From Vibrio litoralis DSM 17657 (GTDB taxonomy: Bacteria; Pseudomonadota; Gammaproteobacteria; Enterobacterales; Vibrionaceae): a DNA stretch of 64,000 nucleotides. The notes below the pieces were generated by a model. It did not search any database. It saw only the letters and a program-made list of their open reading frames with translations, and was not told the DNA's origin. Every line of letters starts with the position of its first letter. Position 1 is the first letter of the stretch. A program made the position numbers and the translations under genes. Below are positions 41,949-49,043 of this stretch, one piece after another. The stretch covers positions 186,001 through 250,000 of the forward strand of contig NZ_KE384566.1 of NCBI RefSeq assembly GCF_000426765.1, in the 5' to 3' direction.

Positions 41949-42863
41949 ATGAATAAGCTAAATCAAGTCGACTTAAATTTATTGGTCGCATTACAAGCCT
42001 TGATTCGTACCAAGAGTGTTACCAAAGCAGCTTTGCAACTTAATATCACGCAGTCAGCAATGAGCCGAACTTTGCAACGTTTACGTCATCAGTTTGGTGA
42101 TCCGTTATTTGTACGAACTAAAGGTGGCTTATTACCTACCGAGCGTACGATTGAAATGTCGACGTCATTGGATTGCTTATTGCAGCACGCAGAGACTTTA
42201 CTCAACCCAGCGGCTTTTGAACCTAAGCAAGCCAATACACATTTCACTTTAATGATGAGTGATTTTTTCTCGCAAGTTTTCATGCCACCTGTTTACAAAA
42301 CATTATTTGAGCAAGCACCGGGCGTGTCATTGACGTGTTTAAATCGTCAGCCAGATATGATGGAAAAATTATCACTTGGTGAGGCTGATTTAAGTTTTAG
42401 TAGTGATGTACAAAAACCGCAAGCTGATATTTATGCGCAGGCTCTTGGCCCCGATCGTTTAGTTACCATGGTGAGAAAAGGGCATCCCTTAGCCCGTCAG
42501 CCTTTAACGTTAGATGCTTATTGTAATAGTGTTCATGCCTTGATTAGTATGGGGGGCGATCGTGCAGGGGCGATTGATTTGGCGTTAGCAAAAATTGGTC
42601 GTAAACGTAACGTGGTATTGCGAATGCCACATTTTACCGCTGCGCCTTACGCTATTGAACAAAGTGATTTATTGCTGACCTTACCGGGGTGTTTGGCGAG
42701 AAAAATGGCAGAGCATTTAGATGTGGTGGTGATGGATACTCCGGTAGACACGCCGACATATCAATATTACATGGTGTGGCATGCTAGGCAGCATAATAAC
42801 CTAGCACACCGCTGGCTTAGAACCGAAGTTCAGACGGTGTTATCTCAAGCTTTTTCTGAATAA
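41949..42863 (+). CDS. LysR family transcriptional regulator
   Basis: A 304-residue LysR protein with an N-terminal winged HTH (residues about 6-65; TKAALQLNITQSAMSRTLQR) and a C-terminal ligand-binding domain of the NodD/LeuO/PhzR type. It is divergent from curA across a 110-base gap, so curA and perhaps yqhD are likely targets. The inducer is unknown. Confidence 0.92.
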   Translation: MNKLNQVDLNLLVALQALIRTKSVTKAALQLNITQSAMSRTLQRLRHQFGDPLFVRTKGGLLPTERTIEMSTSLDCLLQHAETLLNPAAFEPKQANTHFTLMMSDFFSQVFMPPVYKTLFEQAPGVSLTCLNRQPDMMEKLSLGEADLSFSSDVQKPQADIYAQALGPDRLVTMVRKGHPLARQPLTLDAYCNSVHALISMGGDRAGAIDLALAKIGRKRNVVLRMPHFTAAPYAIEQSDLLLTLPGCLARKMAEHLDVVVMDTPVDTPTYQYYMVWHARQHNNLAHRWLRTEVQTVLSQAFSE

Positions 42864-42865
42864 TT

Positions 42866-42990
42866 ATACCCGTCGTACTTGAAGCTGCAGCTTTGTTGCC
42901 GGCGTTCATTCTCCCCAATCGAATAGACAAGCTATGCTCATGGGGTCTCATTCACTTGTCGCCTCACTGTAACTTCAATTACTTTGGGTA
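42866..42990. repeat. ERIC-like intergenic repeat, copy 2
   Basis: About 125 bases, bounded by TATACCC and GGGTAT ends, forming a long imperfect hairpin. It aligns over its full length with 18571-18690. It fills the gap between the convergent LysR and DUF2069 genes. Confidence 0.9.
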
Positions 42991-42994
42991 TGTA

Positions 42995-43444
42995 CTATTT
43001 GTTTGAACCTTCATATTTGGCTTTTTCTTGCTTTTCTACTTCAGAAAGACGCGTCAGTTTAAGGCCAAGCGCTTTACCTTTGTGGCGAGCATAAAGAATA
43101 TTGGCTACAAAATTAATGCTCGTTAGTAGGAGTTCAATGGCTGCAAGCAGACGCTCACCATTATCGATATATAAAATGGTCAGTGAGTGCAAAAAGTAGA
43201 ACATTAAAATGAAGTTTGCCCAGGCGTGGGTATAGGGCTTACCTTTAATGATACCGATAAAAGGCAGCAGTAGCGGAATACACCAACCTATGGTGACTGC
43301 AGTTGAATTAAGATCGGGATGAGGGGAAATAAAACCATGCCATGCCAGTACCCATAGCAATAGTGCCAAATAGCTGAATAAAGCTAAGTAGCGAGCAACC
43401 AAGTCGCGAGAAGAAAGTGGCGATGTCGCCGGTGATTGTGTCAT
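42995..43444 (-). CDS. DUF2069 family membrane protein
   Basis: A 149-residue inner-membrane protein with four predicted membrane helices (residues about 17-37, 44-64, 72-92, 97-120) and a charged C-terminal tail. It matches the DUF2069 family, commonly next to wrbA in vibrios. Function unknown. It follows wrbA with a 12-base gap, so it is in the same operon. Confidence 0.8.
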   Translation of the reverse strand: MTQSPATSPLSSRDLVARYLALFSYLALLLWVLAWHGFISPHPDLNSTAVTIGWCIPLLLPFIGIIKGKPYTHAWANFILMFYFLHSLTILYIDNGERLLAAIELLLTSINFVANILYARHKGKALGLKLTRLSEVEKQEKAKYEGSNK

Positions 43445-43456
43445 AAAGTCCGTTTC

Positions 43457-44065
43457 TTAATTTGATGAAGAGTGGAGGGATGATAAGGCTAAAGCCGCTT
43501 TTGCTAAACGTTGGCCTTGCGCAAATGCTAACTCAGTCACTTGTTTATCGAGCCCGCTATGACCTTGTTTCGATATTGAACTTGCTCCATAGGGCGTTCC
43601 ACCTTTAAAGCTAGTGTGTAGATTTGGCTCTGAATAAGGGAGTCCCATTACCATCATGCCGTGATGCAATAACGGTAACATCATTGATTGCTGAGTCGTC
43701 TCTTGCCCGCCATGAGGGGACGATGATGAGGTAAACACACAAGCAGGCTTATCAATTAAATCACCAGCGATCCACAAAGAAGTGGTTTGATCCCAAAAGT
43801 GTTTCATCGCGGCGCTCATATTGCCAAACCAAACGGGGCTACCAATCGCCAGTCCAGCACATTGCTTTAACTCTGGTAATTCGATCACAGGGTCGGTAGT
43901 AGGATGATCGTCATTGGGCACAATATCCGCAACAGTACGCAATGAAGCTTGACAGTTTTCTACCGATTCTACTCCTCGGGCAATGTGGCGAGCTAACTGT
44001 TGTGTTGTACCATGTCGACTATGGTACAACACGATAATGCTGACGGTTCTAGCGGAGTGTGTCAT
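43457..44065 (-). CDS. wrbA: NAD(P)H:quinone oxidoreductase, WrbA-like flavodoxin-fold protein
   Basis: A 202-residue flavodoxin-like protein. The FMN phosphate loop YHSRHGTTQQ is near residues 14-23, and AIGSPVWFGNMSAAMKHFWD and SSSPHGGQETT match the WrbA family. It probably carries out two-electron reduction of quinones. Its start overlaps the arsC-like stop by 4 bases (ATGA), so it is translationally coupled in the bepA-arsC-wrbA-DUF2069 cluster. Confidence 0.88.
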   Translation of the reverse strand: MTHSARTVSIIVLYHSRHGTTQQLARHIARGVESVENCQASLRTVADIVPNDDHPTTDPVIELPELKQCAGLAIGSPVWFGNMSAAMKHFWDQTTSLWIAGDLIDKPACVFTSSSSPHGGQETTQQSMMLPLLHHGMMVMGLPYSEPNLHTSFKGGTPYGASSISKQGHSGLDKQVTELAFAQGQRLAKAALALSSLHSSSN

Positions 44066-44412
44066 AGGATTTCAAGCACTTGCTCTGGTGGACGGCCATG
44101 ACGAGCTTGATCATTGGCGACGACTATAGGGCGTTCAATCAGCTTTGGATTTTCAACCATCGCGTTAAACAGGTCATCATCACTCAAAGCTTCATCGGCT
44201 AAGTTTAGTGATTTATAACTATCTTCTTTGGTGCGCATCATATCGCGAACATTGGTTAAGCCTAGTTGTTTAAACAGCGTTTTTAGCGTGGCAACATCAG
44301 GTGTTTCATCAAGATATTTTACTACTTGTGGCTCAATACCTTGGTTGGTTAATAGCTCTAATGTTTGGCGGCTTTTTGAGCAGCGGGGATTGTGATAAAT
44401 AACGACAGTCAT
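44062..44412 (-). CDS. ArsC family protein (arsenate reductase-like, YfgD type)
   Basis: A 116-residue thioredoxin-fold protein with the active Cys in HNPRCSKSRQTL (Cys11) and the RPIV segment with the downstream arginine. E. coli yfgD lies beside bepA in the same way. No arsenic-resistance genes are nearby, so a general thiol oxidoreductase role is as likely as arsenate reduction. Confidence 0.88.
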   Translation of the reverse strand: MTVVIYHNPRCSKSRQTLELLTNQGIEPQVVKYLDETPDVATLKTLFKQLGLTNVRDMMRTKEDSYKSLNLADEALSDDDLFNAMVENPKLIERPIVVANDQARHGRPPEQVLEIL

Positions 44413-44434
44413 GAAATATCCTTATGAAAATAAA

Positions 44435-45901
44435 TTATTGTAGGGCAGCAAAACGTTGTTGTTCAATACGTAACTGATCAATACGAGCATCGTATCTTGC
44501 TTGTTGTAGGCTGCCTAATTTGGCTAATTGGCTTGCCCGGGTGTAGTTGCTAATTGCTTTATTCCAATTGGCGCGCAGTGCAAATATTTCACCTTCAGAG
44601 GCAAGTTGTTCCGGCTCATTGGCTACATTGCGGTTTGCATCAGCTAATAGAGACCATCCCACCGTTTCATCTGGGTGAGAATGAGTATACTTTTGTAAAA
44701 TGTTTATCGCTTCTTTATTACGGTTTGCTTCGATAAGAATATTGGCATAGTTAATGGTTAATACTTGATTGCCCGGTTTTCTTTCGAGGCCTTTTTTAAG
44801 CAAGGTTAGCGCCTTGTCATACAGTTTTTTATGAATGTATAAGTCAGATGCGGCATCAAGAAAAAAGTTATTGTAGGGATCGCTGGCCAGTAGTCGAGTT
44901 AAGATGGATTCGGCTTGTTTGATTTTTCCACTATCCATATAAACCAAAGCTTGGCCGTACTCTAAGGTTGGCTTTATCATTGGGCTGGCTTTTTGAAGTC
45001 TACGCTCAAACCAATCGAGAGATTGAGCGGAATCGATATCAGCATAGCGGGCGATCACCCGCGCTTTAGCAAGATGGAAACTGATGGAAATAGGTGGGTT
45101 TACTCTAGGGTAACGACCCGCTCTATCTCTTGCTTCAGTTAGACGAGCTTTAGGTAAGGGGTGGCTAAGTAACATCGGCGGTGGTGTACTCGCATAGCGA
45201 TACTGATCGGCTAAGTGACCAAAGAAGTCGGGCATGCCTTCAGGATCAAAACCGGCTCTAGCTAATGTGGCAATACCAAAGCGGTCAGCTTCTTGTTCAT
45301 TGGAGCGCGTGTAGTTAATACTGGCTTGCATTGAACCTGCGGTAGTGGCGTTAATCGCAGCAATACCTGCTTCTGGAGAGGCGATGGCAAGTAATAACGA
45401 ACCCACTAATGCAGCAATAGTTAATGGTGTACGACGCGCTTGATCTTCCATTCGTCTTGCAAGATGTCGTTGGGTGATATGTGATATTTCGTGCGCAAAA
45501 ACCGAAGCAAGTTGGCTTTCATTGTTGGCGTGAAGAAATAAACCAGTATTGGCAACCACGTACCCACCAAAAAAAGCGAAGGCGTTAACGCTACGATCAC
45601 GGATCAAGTGGAAATGAAAAGGGGTTTTGACATCATTAGCATTGGCAACCAGCTGGTGGCCTAACGAGGTGATGTACTCATCCATCACTGGGTCACTAAT
45701 AATTGGACTGGTGCTGCGCAAAATTCTCATATAAGCATCGCCATACTCTAATTCTTGAGCAATGGTCAATGTGCCTGCTGCAGCGGTACCTATATCCGGT
45801 AAGTCTTGCTGTGCATAGGCGATAGGTTGTACGCATAATAAAGCCGAAAGACATAAGCATGCGGTAGTGCGAAAAAATTGGCGCATATCGTTAAGCAACA
45901 T
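44435..45901 (-). CDS. bepA: Periplasmic metalloprotease and chaperone BepA
   Basis: M48 protease with TPR repeats that degrades or rescues stalled outer-membrane proteins such as LptD. The 488-residue protein has a signal peptide ending near AYAQ, the zinc motif HEISH at residues 137-141, EADRFGI with the third ligand, and TPR repeats from about residue 310. An alternative Met at residue 6 gives the same mature protein. Conserved neighbours: perM on one side and arsC on the other. Confidence 0.93.
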   Translation of the reverse strand: MLLNDMRQFFRTTACLCLSALLCVQPIAYAQQDLPDIGTAAAGTLTIAQELEYGDAYMRILRSTSPIISDPVMDEYITSLGHQLVANANDVKTPFHFHLIRDRSVNAFAFFGGYVVANTGLFLHANNESQLASVFAHEISHITQRHLARRMEDQARRTPLTIAALVGSLLLAIASPEAGIAAINATTAGSMQASINYTRSNEQEADRFGIATLARAGFDPEGMPDFFGHLADQYRYASTPPPMLLSHPLPKARLTEARDRAGRYPRVNPPISISFHLAKARVIARYADIDSAQSLDWFERRLQKASPMIKPTLEYGQALVYMDSGKIKQAESILTRLLASDPYNNFFLDAASDLYIHKKLYDKALTLLKKGLERKPGNQVLTINYANILIEANRNKEAINILQKYTHSHPDETVGWSLLADANRNVANEPEQLASEGEIFALRANWNKAISNYTRASQLAKLGSLQQARYDARIDQLRIEQQRFAALQ

Positions 45902-46036
45902 CCATTATTATTTACAGCTAAGGGGATTATTTGTTTGTGGTATAAGACCCTAGACGATTAGCTTGGTTTCTTTTTTACGGAAAGTATTTATACTCGCTCA
46001 TGATTAATAACTCTATCATAAAGGTTGTCTGGCAGA

Positions 46037-46267
46037 ATGAAAGTAGAGTGTCTTGATTTACGATCTCAGCGCTGCCCAATGGCACTATTGTTAGCCAAAC
46101 GAAAAAGTGCTGAATTGTTGAACCAGCAATCACTAACCATCTTATCGAATGACACTGCATCGATTAACGATATGATTCGATATTTTAACCAAGCCTCGTA
46201 TTCAGTAACAGTACAACAGCATAATGACGAATGTACTTTGTTAGTAACGAAAAAGGAATCAAATTGA
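46037..46267 (+). CDS. TusA/SirA-like sulfurtransferase family protein
   Basis: A 76-residue protein with the TusA fold signature: an N-terminal beta strand and the Cys-Pro motif LRSQRCPMALLLAKR (Cys13). Family members relay sulfur for tRNA thiolation or other uses, but this is a paralogue placed beside perM and its partner is unknown. The ATG at 46037 fits the family N-terminus; a TTG four codons upstream is possible. Its stop lies directly against the perM ATG. Confidence 0.85.
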   Translation: MKVECLDLRSQRCPMALLLAKRKSAELLNQQSLTILSNDTASINDMIRYFNQASYSVTVQQHNDECTLLVTKKESN

Positions 46268-47347
46268 ATGTTTGAAATGATAGTTCGTTGGTATAAAAAA
46301 CGATTTTCTGATCCACATGCAGTGAGCTTAGTGGCGATTTTATTATTTGGTTTTATTACGATTTACTTTTTTGGGCATTTAATTGCGCCATTCTTGGTCG
46401 CTATTGTGTTGGCGTATTTGTTAGAGTGGCCAGTAAACCGTCTATCTAAAGCGGGGTTACCTCGGCTTGCTAGTGTTCTTATAGTTGTGAGTGCTTTCAT
46501 TGGCTTGATGTTGTTAGCTTTTTTTGGCCTAGTACCAACTATTTGGCGACAGATTGCTAGCTTACTTAATGATATGCCGGGCATGTATACCACCTTCCAA
46601 AGTTATATTGCGAGCTTACCACAGCGTTATCCAGACATAGCGGATGTCCAAGTCATTGAAGTGATCATGCATAACGCTCAAAATAAAATAATCGGTATGG
46701 GCGACACCATTTTACGTGGCTCAATGGCTTCATTACTGAGTTTGGCGACTCTAGGGGTTTACCTAGTACTCGTGCCTTTATTGATTTTCTTTTTATTGAA
46801 AGATAAATCAGAGCTTATGGCGGCGTTCAGTGGGGTGTTACCACAAAATCGCCGCTTAGCCACTAAAGTGTGGGATGAAATGCACAACCAAATCTCCAAC
46901 TATATTCGCGGTAAAGTCGTGGAGATTGTGATCGTTGGTGTGGCAACTTACATTGTATTCTTGGTGTTTGGATTACGTTATCCTGTACTACTAGCCGTTG
47001 CGGTCGGTTTTTCCGTGCTTATCCCTTATATTGGTGCAGTGGCGGTTACCGTCCCAGTTGTATTGGTCGCACTATTCCAGTGGGGATTGGTGCCTCAATT
47101 TTATTGGTTAGTGATCGCTTATGGCATTGTTCAAGTGCTCGATGGTAATGTGCTGGTACCAGTGTTGTTCTCGGAAGCGGTTAATTTACATCCAGTTGCT
47201 ATCATAGTAGCGGTATTAGTCTTTGGTGGCTTATGGGGTTTTTGGGGAGTATTCTTTGCCATTCCATTAGCCACATTAGTCAAAGCTGTTTGGCATGCGT
47301 TACCAAGTAACGAAACAAATAATGAGCCACCTACAGAGTCAGTATAG
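46268..47347 (+). CDS. perM: AI-2E/PerM family membrane transporter
   Basis: A 359-residue inner-membrane protein with about seven to eight hydrophobic helices and the conserved central soluble segment. It belongs to the AI-2E transporter family, close to E. coli PerM, which lies between bcp and bepA just as here. Substrate is unproven; some relatives are ion antiporters. It is cotranscribed with the TusA-like gene. Confidence 0.9.
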   Translation: MFEMIVRWYKKRFSDPHAVSLVAILLFGFITIYFFGHLIAPFLVAIVLAYLLEWPVNRLSKAGLPRLASVLIVVSAFIGLMLLAFFGLVPTIWRQIASLLNDMPGMYTTFQSYIASLPQRYPDIADVQVIEVIMHNAQNKIIGMGDTILRGSMASLLSLATLGVYLVLVPLLIFFLLKDKSELMAAFSGVLPQNRRLATKVWDEMHNQISNYIRGKVVEIVIVGVATYIVFLVFGLRYPVLLAVAVGFSVLIPYIGAVAVTVPVVLVALFQWGLVPQFYWLVIAYGIVQVLDGNVLVPVLFSEAVNLHPVAIIVAVLVFGGLWGFWGVFFAIPLATLVKAVWHALPSNETNNEPPTESV

Positions 47348-47381
47348 TAAATTAACGGCAATTACTGAGATCTAGTCATTG

Positions 47382-47418
47382 AAAAACGCCCAGATATCAT
47401 CAAATATCTGGGCGTTTT
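47382..47418. terminator. Bidirectional terminator between perM and the bcp remnant
   Basis: AAAACGCCCAGATAT and its reverse complement flank a 6-base loop. It served the convergent perM and native bcp genes. Confidence 0.92.
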
Positions 47419-47450
47419 AGTGTGTCTACTTCGTTACTTATCTAAAGCGA

Positions 47451-47588
47451 TTAAGCATTGTCATTTAGGTAGTTAAGTACGACTTCATGATGATCTTTGG
47501 TTTTAAACTTATTAAATACATGTTCAATCGTGCCATTTTCATCAATTAAGAAGCTAATACGGTGCAAGCCATCGTAGACTTTGCCCAT
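47451..47588 (-). pseudogene. bcp: 3' remnant of the native bcp gene (peroxiredoxin), cut by island insertion
   Basis: Read on the minus strand, 45 codons and a stop encode the C-terminal end of Bcp (MGKVYDGLHRISFLIDE, then EHVFNKFKTKDHHEVV), matching E. coli Bcp more closely than the intact copy at 57048. Similarity ends exactly at a Met codon at 47586-47588; just upstream an in-frame TAA follows within three codons. The island copy has the homologous Met at residue 111. So the island inserted within codon 111 or next to it. The native 5' part is expected beyond base 64000. Confidence 0.9.
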
Positions 47589-47599
47589 AGATTTTTACC

Positions 47600-47766
47600 C
47601 TTGGAAATTTTATGAGACAAAATTTTTGACATTTATTAACAAATTGTATCTTTAACAGTGAGTTAGGTTAATAATTTTTCTTTTTGAACCTCAATTATAG
47701 CAACTGTCATAATTTTTTGTAAATCGGGCTGATTTTGACACTTTTCCAAGCGCAAACTTGTCATAA
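47600..47766. repeat. Repeats at the island left end, possible recombinase binding sites
   Basis: TTTTGACA occurs at 47624-47631 and 47733-47740, and TGTCATAA at 47705-47712 and 47759-47766, i.e. four copies of TT(T/A)TGACA in both orientations. CTTGGAAA (47600-47607) is inverted as TTTCCAAG (47743-47750). The stretch 47589-47980 is AT-rich and holds no gene. Arm-type recombinase sites are a guess. Confidence 0.4.
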
Positions 47767-47980
47767 AAACTAAGGCGTTGCTATAAGTTGAAGTTGATAG
47801 TCATTACGATGGGATCGCTTGGTGATCACATATACACTTGTCACCTAACTCACCTCTGGACAAAAACGTTTCAGCGACTTTGCTAATTTAGCATTTAACG
47901 GATTACCTCAGGTATAGCGATACAGCCCAATATGATAGGCAAAGTACCTATTCACATTACCATATTCGCTGCACTCACAG

Positions 47981-48448
47981 CTACGTGTAACGGTGATAGA
48001 GAATTAAAGCCATAATAATCGCTAATATTCGCTGATGAGCTTCTTCCATATCATCAAAATGGTCTTGACCAAAACGTCTTGCTGCTTCTACACGCCCCGC
48101 CGCTGCCAAAACTAGGTTCCTCGCATTTTCATCATGGAAACCACCATCTTGCAATAAAATTTGATAGCTTCTACCGATCCAAATCTGACCCTGCTTGTAG
48201 ATACCAGAGTTTTCAAAATCCCTAGTTTTTTTTACAACAATATCCTCATTGTCATGATAGTTATCGGGGATACAGCATCCTCCCATTTCTTCAATCAACA
48301 TATTAAGTTCATAAGCAAAGCTATCTGACTCAGGCTTGTACTCTTCACTCGCTGAGTACCAACTTAATTCCCAATAGGGGCGAATATGGGACAATGGGCG
48401 TAGTACCATTTGATCAAGAAAATCGCTGTTTTTGAAAAAAAACTTCAT
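47981..48448 (-). CDS. Hypothetical 155-aa protein, intact copy of a tandem pair
   Basis: Not recognised. The start at 48448 has a strong AAGGAAGGGGG ribosome site 2-3 bases upstream; the frame is open further upstream, but that part overlaps the tail of the neighbouring copy. The acidic N-terminal half has conserved blocks LRPLSHIRPYWEL, FAYELNMLIEE and NYHDNED, and the C-terminal half has AAGRVEAA and a hydrophobic end LILYHR. The same blocks occur in the copy at 48490-48966. Small acidic cargo pairs next to mobile elements are often immunity proteins, but nothing in the sequence proves this. Confidence 0.75.
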   Translation of the reverse strand: MKFFFKNSDFLDQMVLRPLSHIRPYWELSWYSASEEYKPESDSFAYELNMLIEEMGGCCIPDNYHDNEDIVVKKTRDFENSGIYKQGQIWIGRSYQILLQDGGFHDENARNLVLAAAGRVEAARRFGQDHFDDMEEAHQRILAIIMALILYHRYT

Positions 48449-48489
48449 AACCCCCTTCCTTTTGCGAATGTGTAATAGCCTATCTATTT

Positions 48490-48966
48490 TTAGAAGCGGT
48501 GGTAAAGAACAATAGAGAGGATTATACATAGCATTTTTCGGTGACCATTTTCCATAAAATCAATATGATACTGACTACGGCCAAGTGCAGATTTGACTCT
48601 ACCTGCCGATGCTAATATCAACTCTGATTGTTCGAAATCCTCGAAGCCGCCTTGCTCAAGAATTATTCTCTATTCCTCACCAACCCAAAAACGTTCCTTT
48701 TTCTCGATGTTTGCCCAAGAGTTTTGGCTAAAGTTGTTAGCAACCTTGTCTTCATGTCTGTGGTAATTAACAGGAGGCTCAACGGAAGAAATTTCCAATA
48801 TTAGCTCATTAAGCTCTTTCGCGAAGGAGTCTTCCTCCTCAATATACTTTAACTCTGCATCGTCCCAATAAAGATCCCAGTTAGACCTGATATGCTCTAA
48901 TGGTTGAAGAACCAACTCGCGTATATACTCACTATCATCAAAAAAAGATTTTATTTGAAAGTTCAA
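48490..48966 (-). pseudogene. Paralogue of the 155-aa protein, interrupted by an in-frame TAG
   Basis: Reads MNFQIKSFFDDSEYIREL and is open for 98 codons to a TAG at 48670-48672. The same frame then continues to a TAA at 48490-48492 with residues aligning to the intact copy: IILEQGGFEDF against ILLQDGGFHDE, ASAGRVKSA against AAAGRVEAA, and LYHRF against LYHRYT. One nonsense change therefore splits a once complete gene of about 157 codons. The 98-residue fragment may still be made. The two copies are tandem and 41 bases apart. Confidence 0.8.
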
Positions 48967-49043
48967 ATCGAACTCCTATAGCAGCAAGCTACTTGAATTT
49001 CGATACGGGCACTTTTAATGCCCGCATACCTAAGGACTATCTA

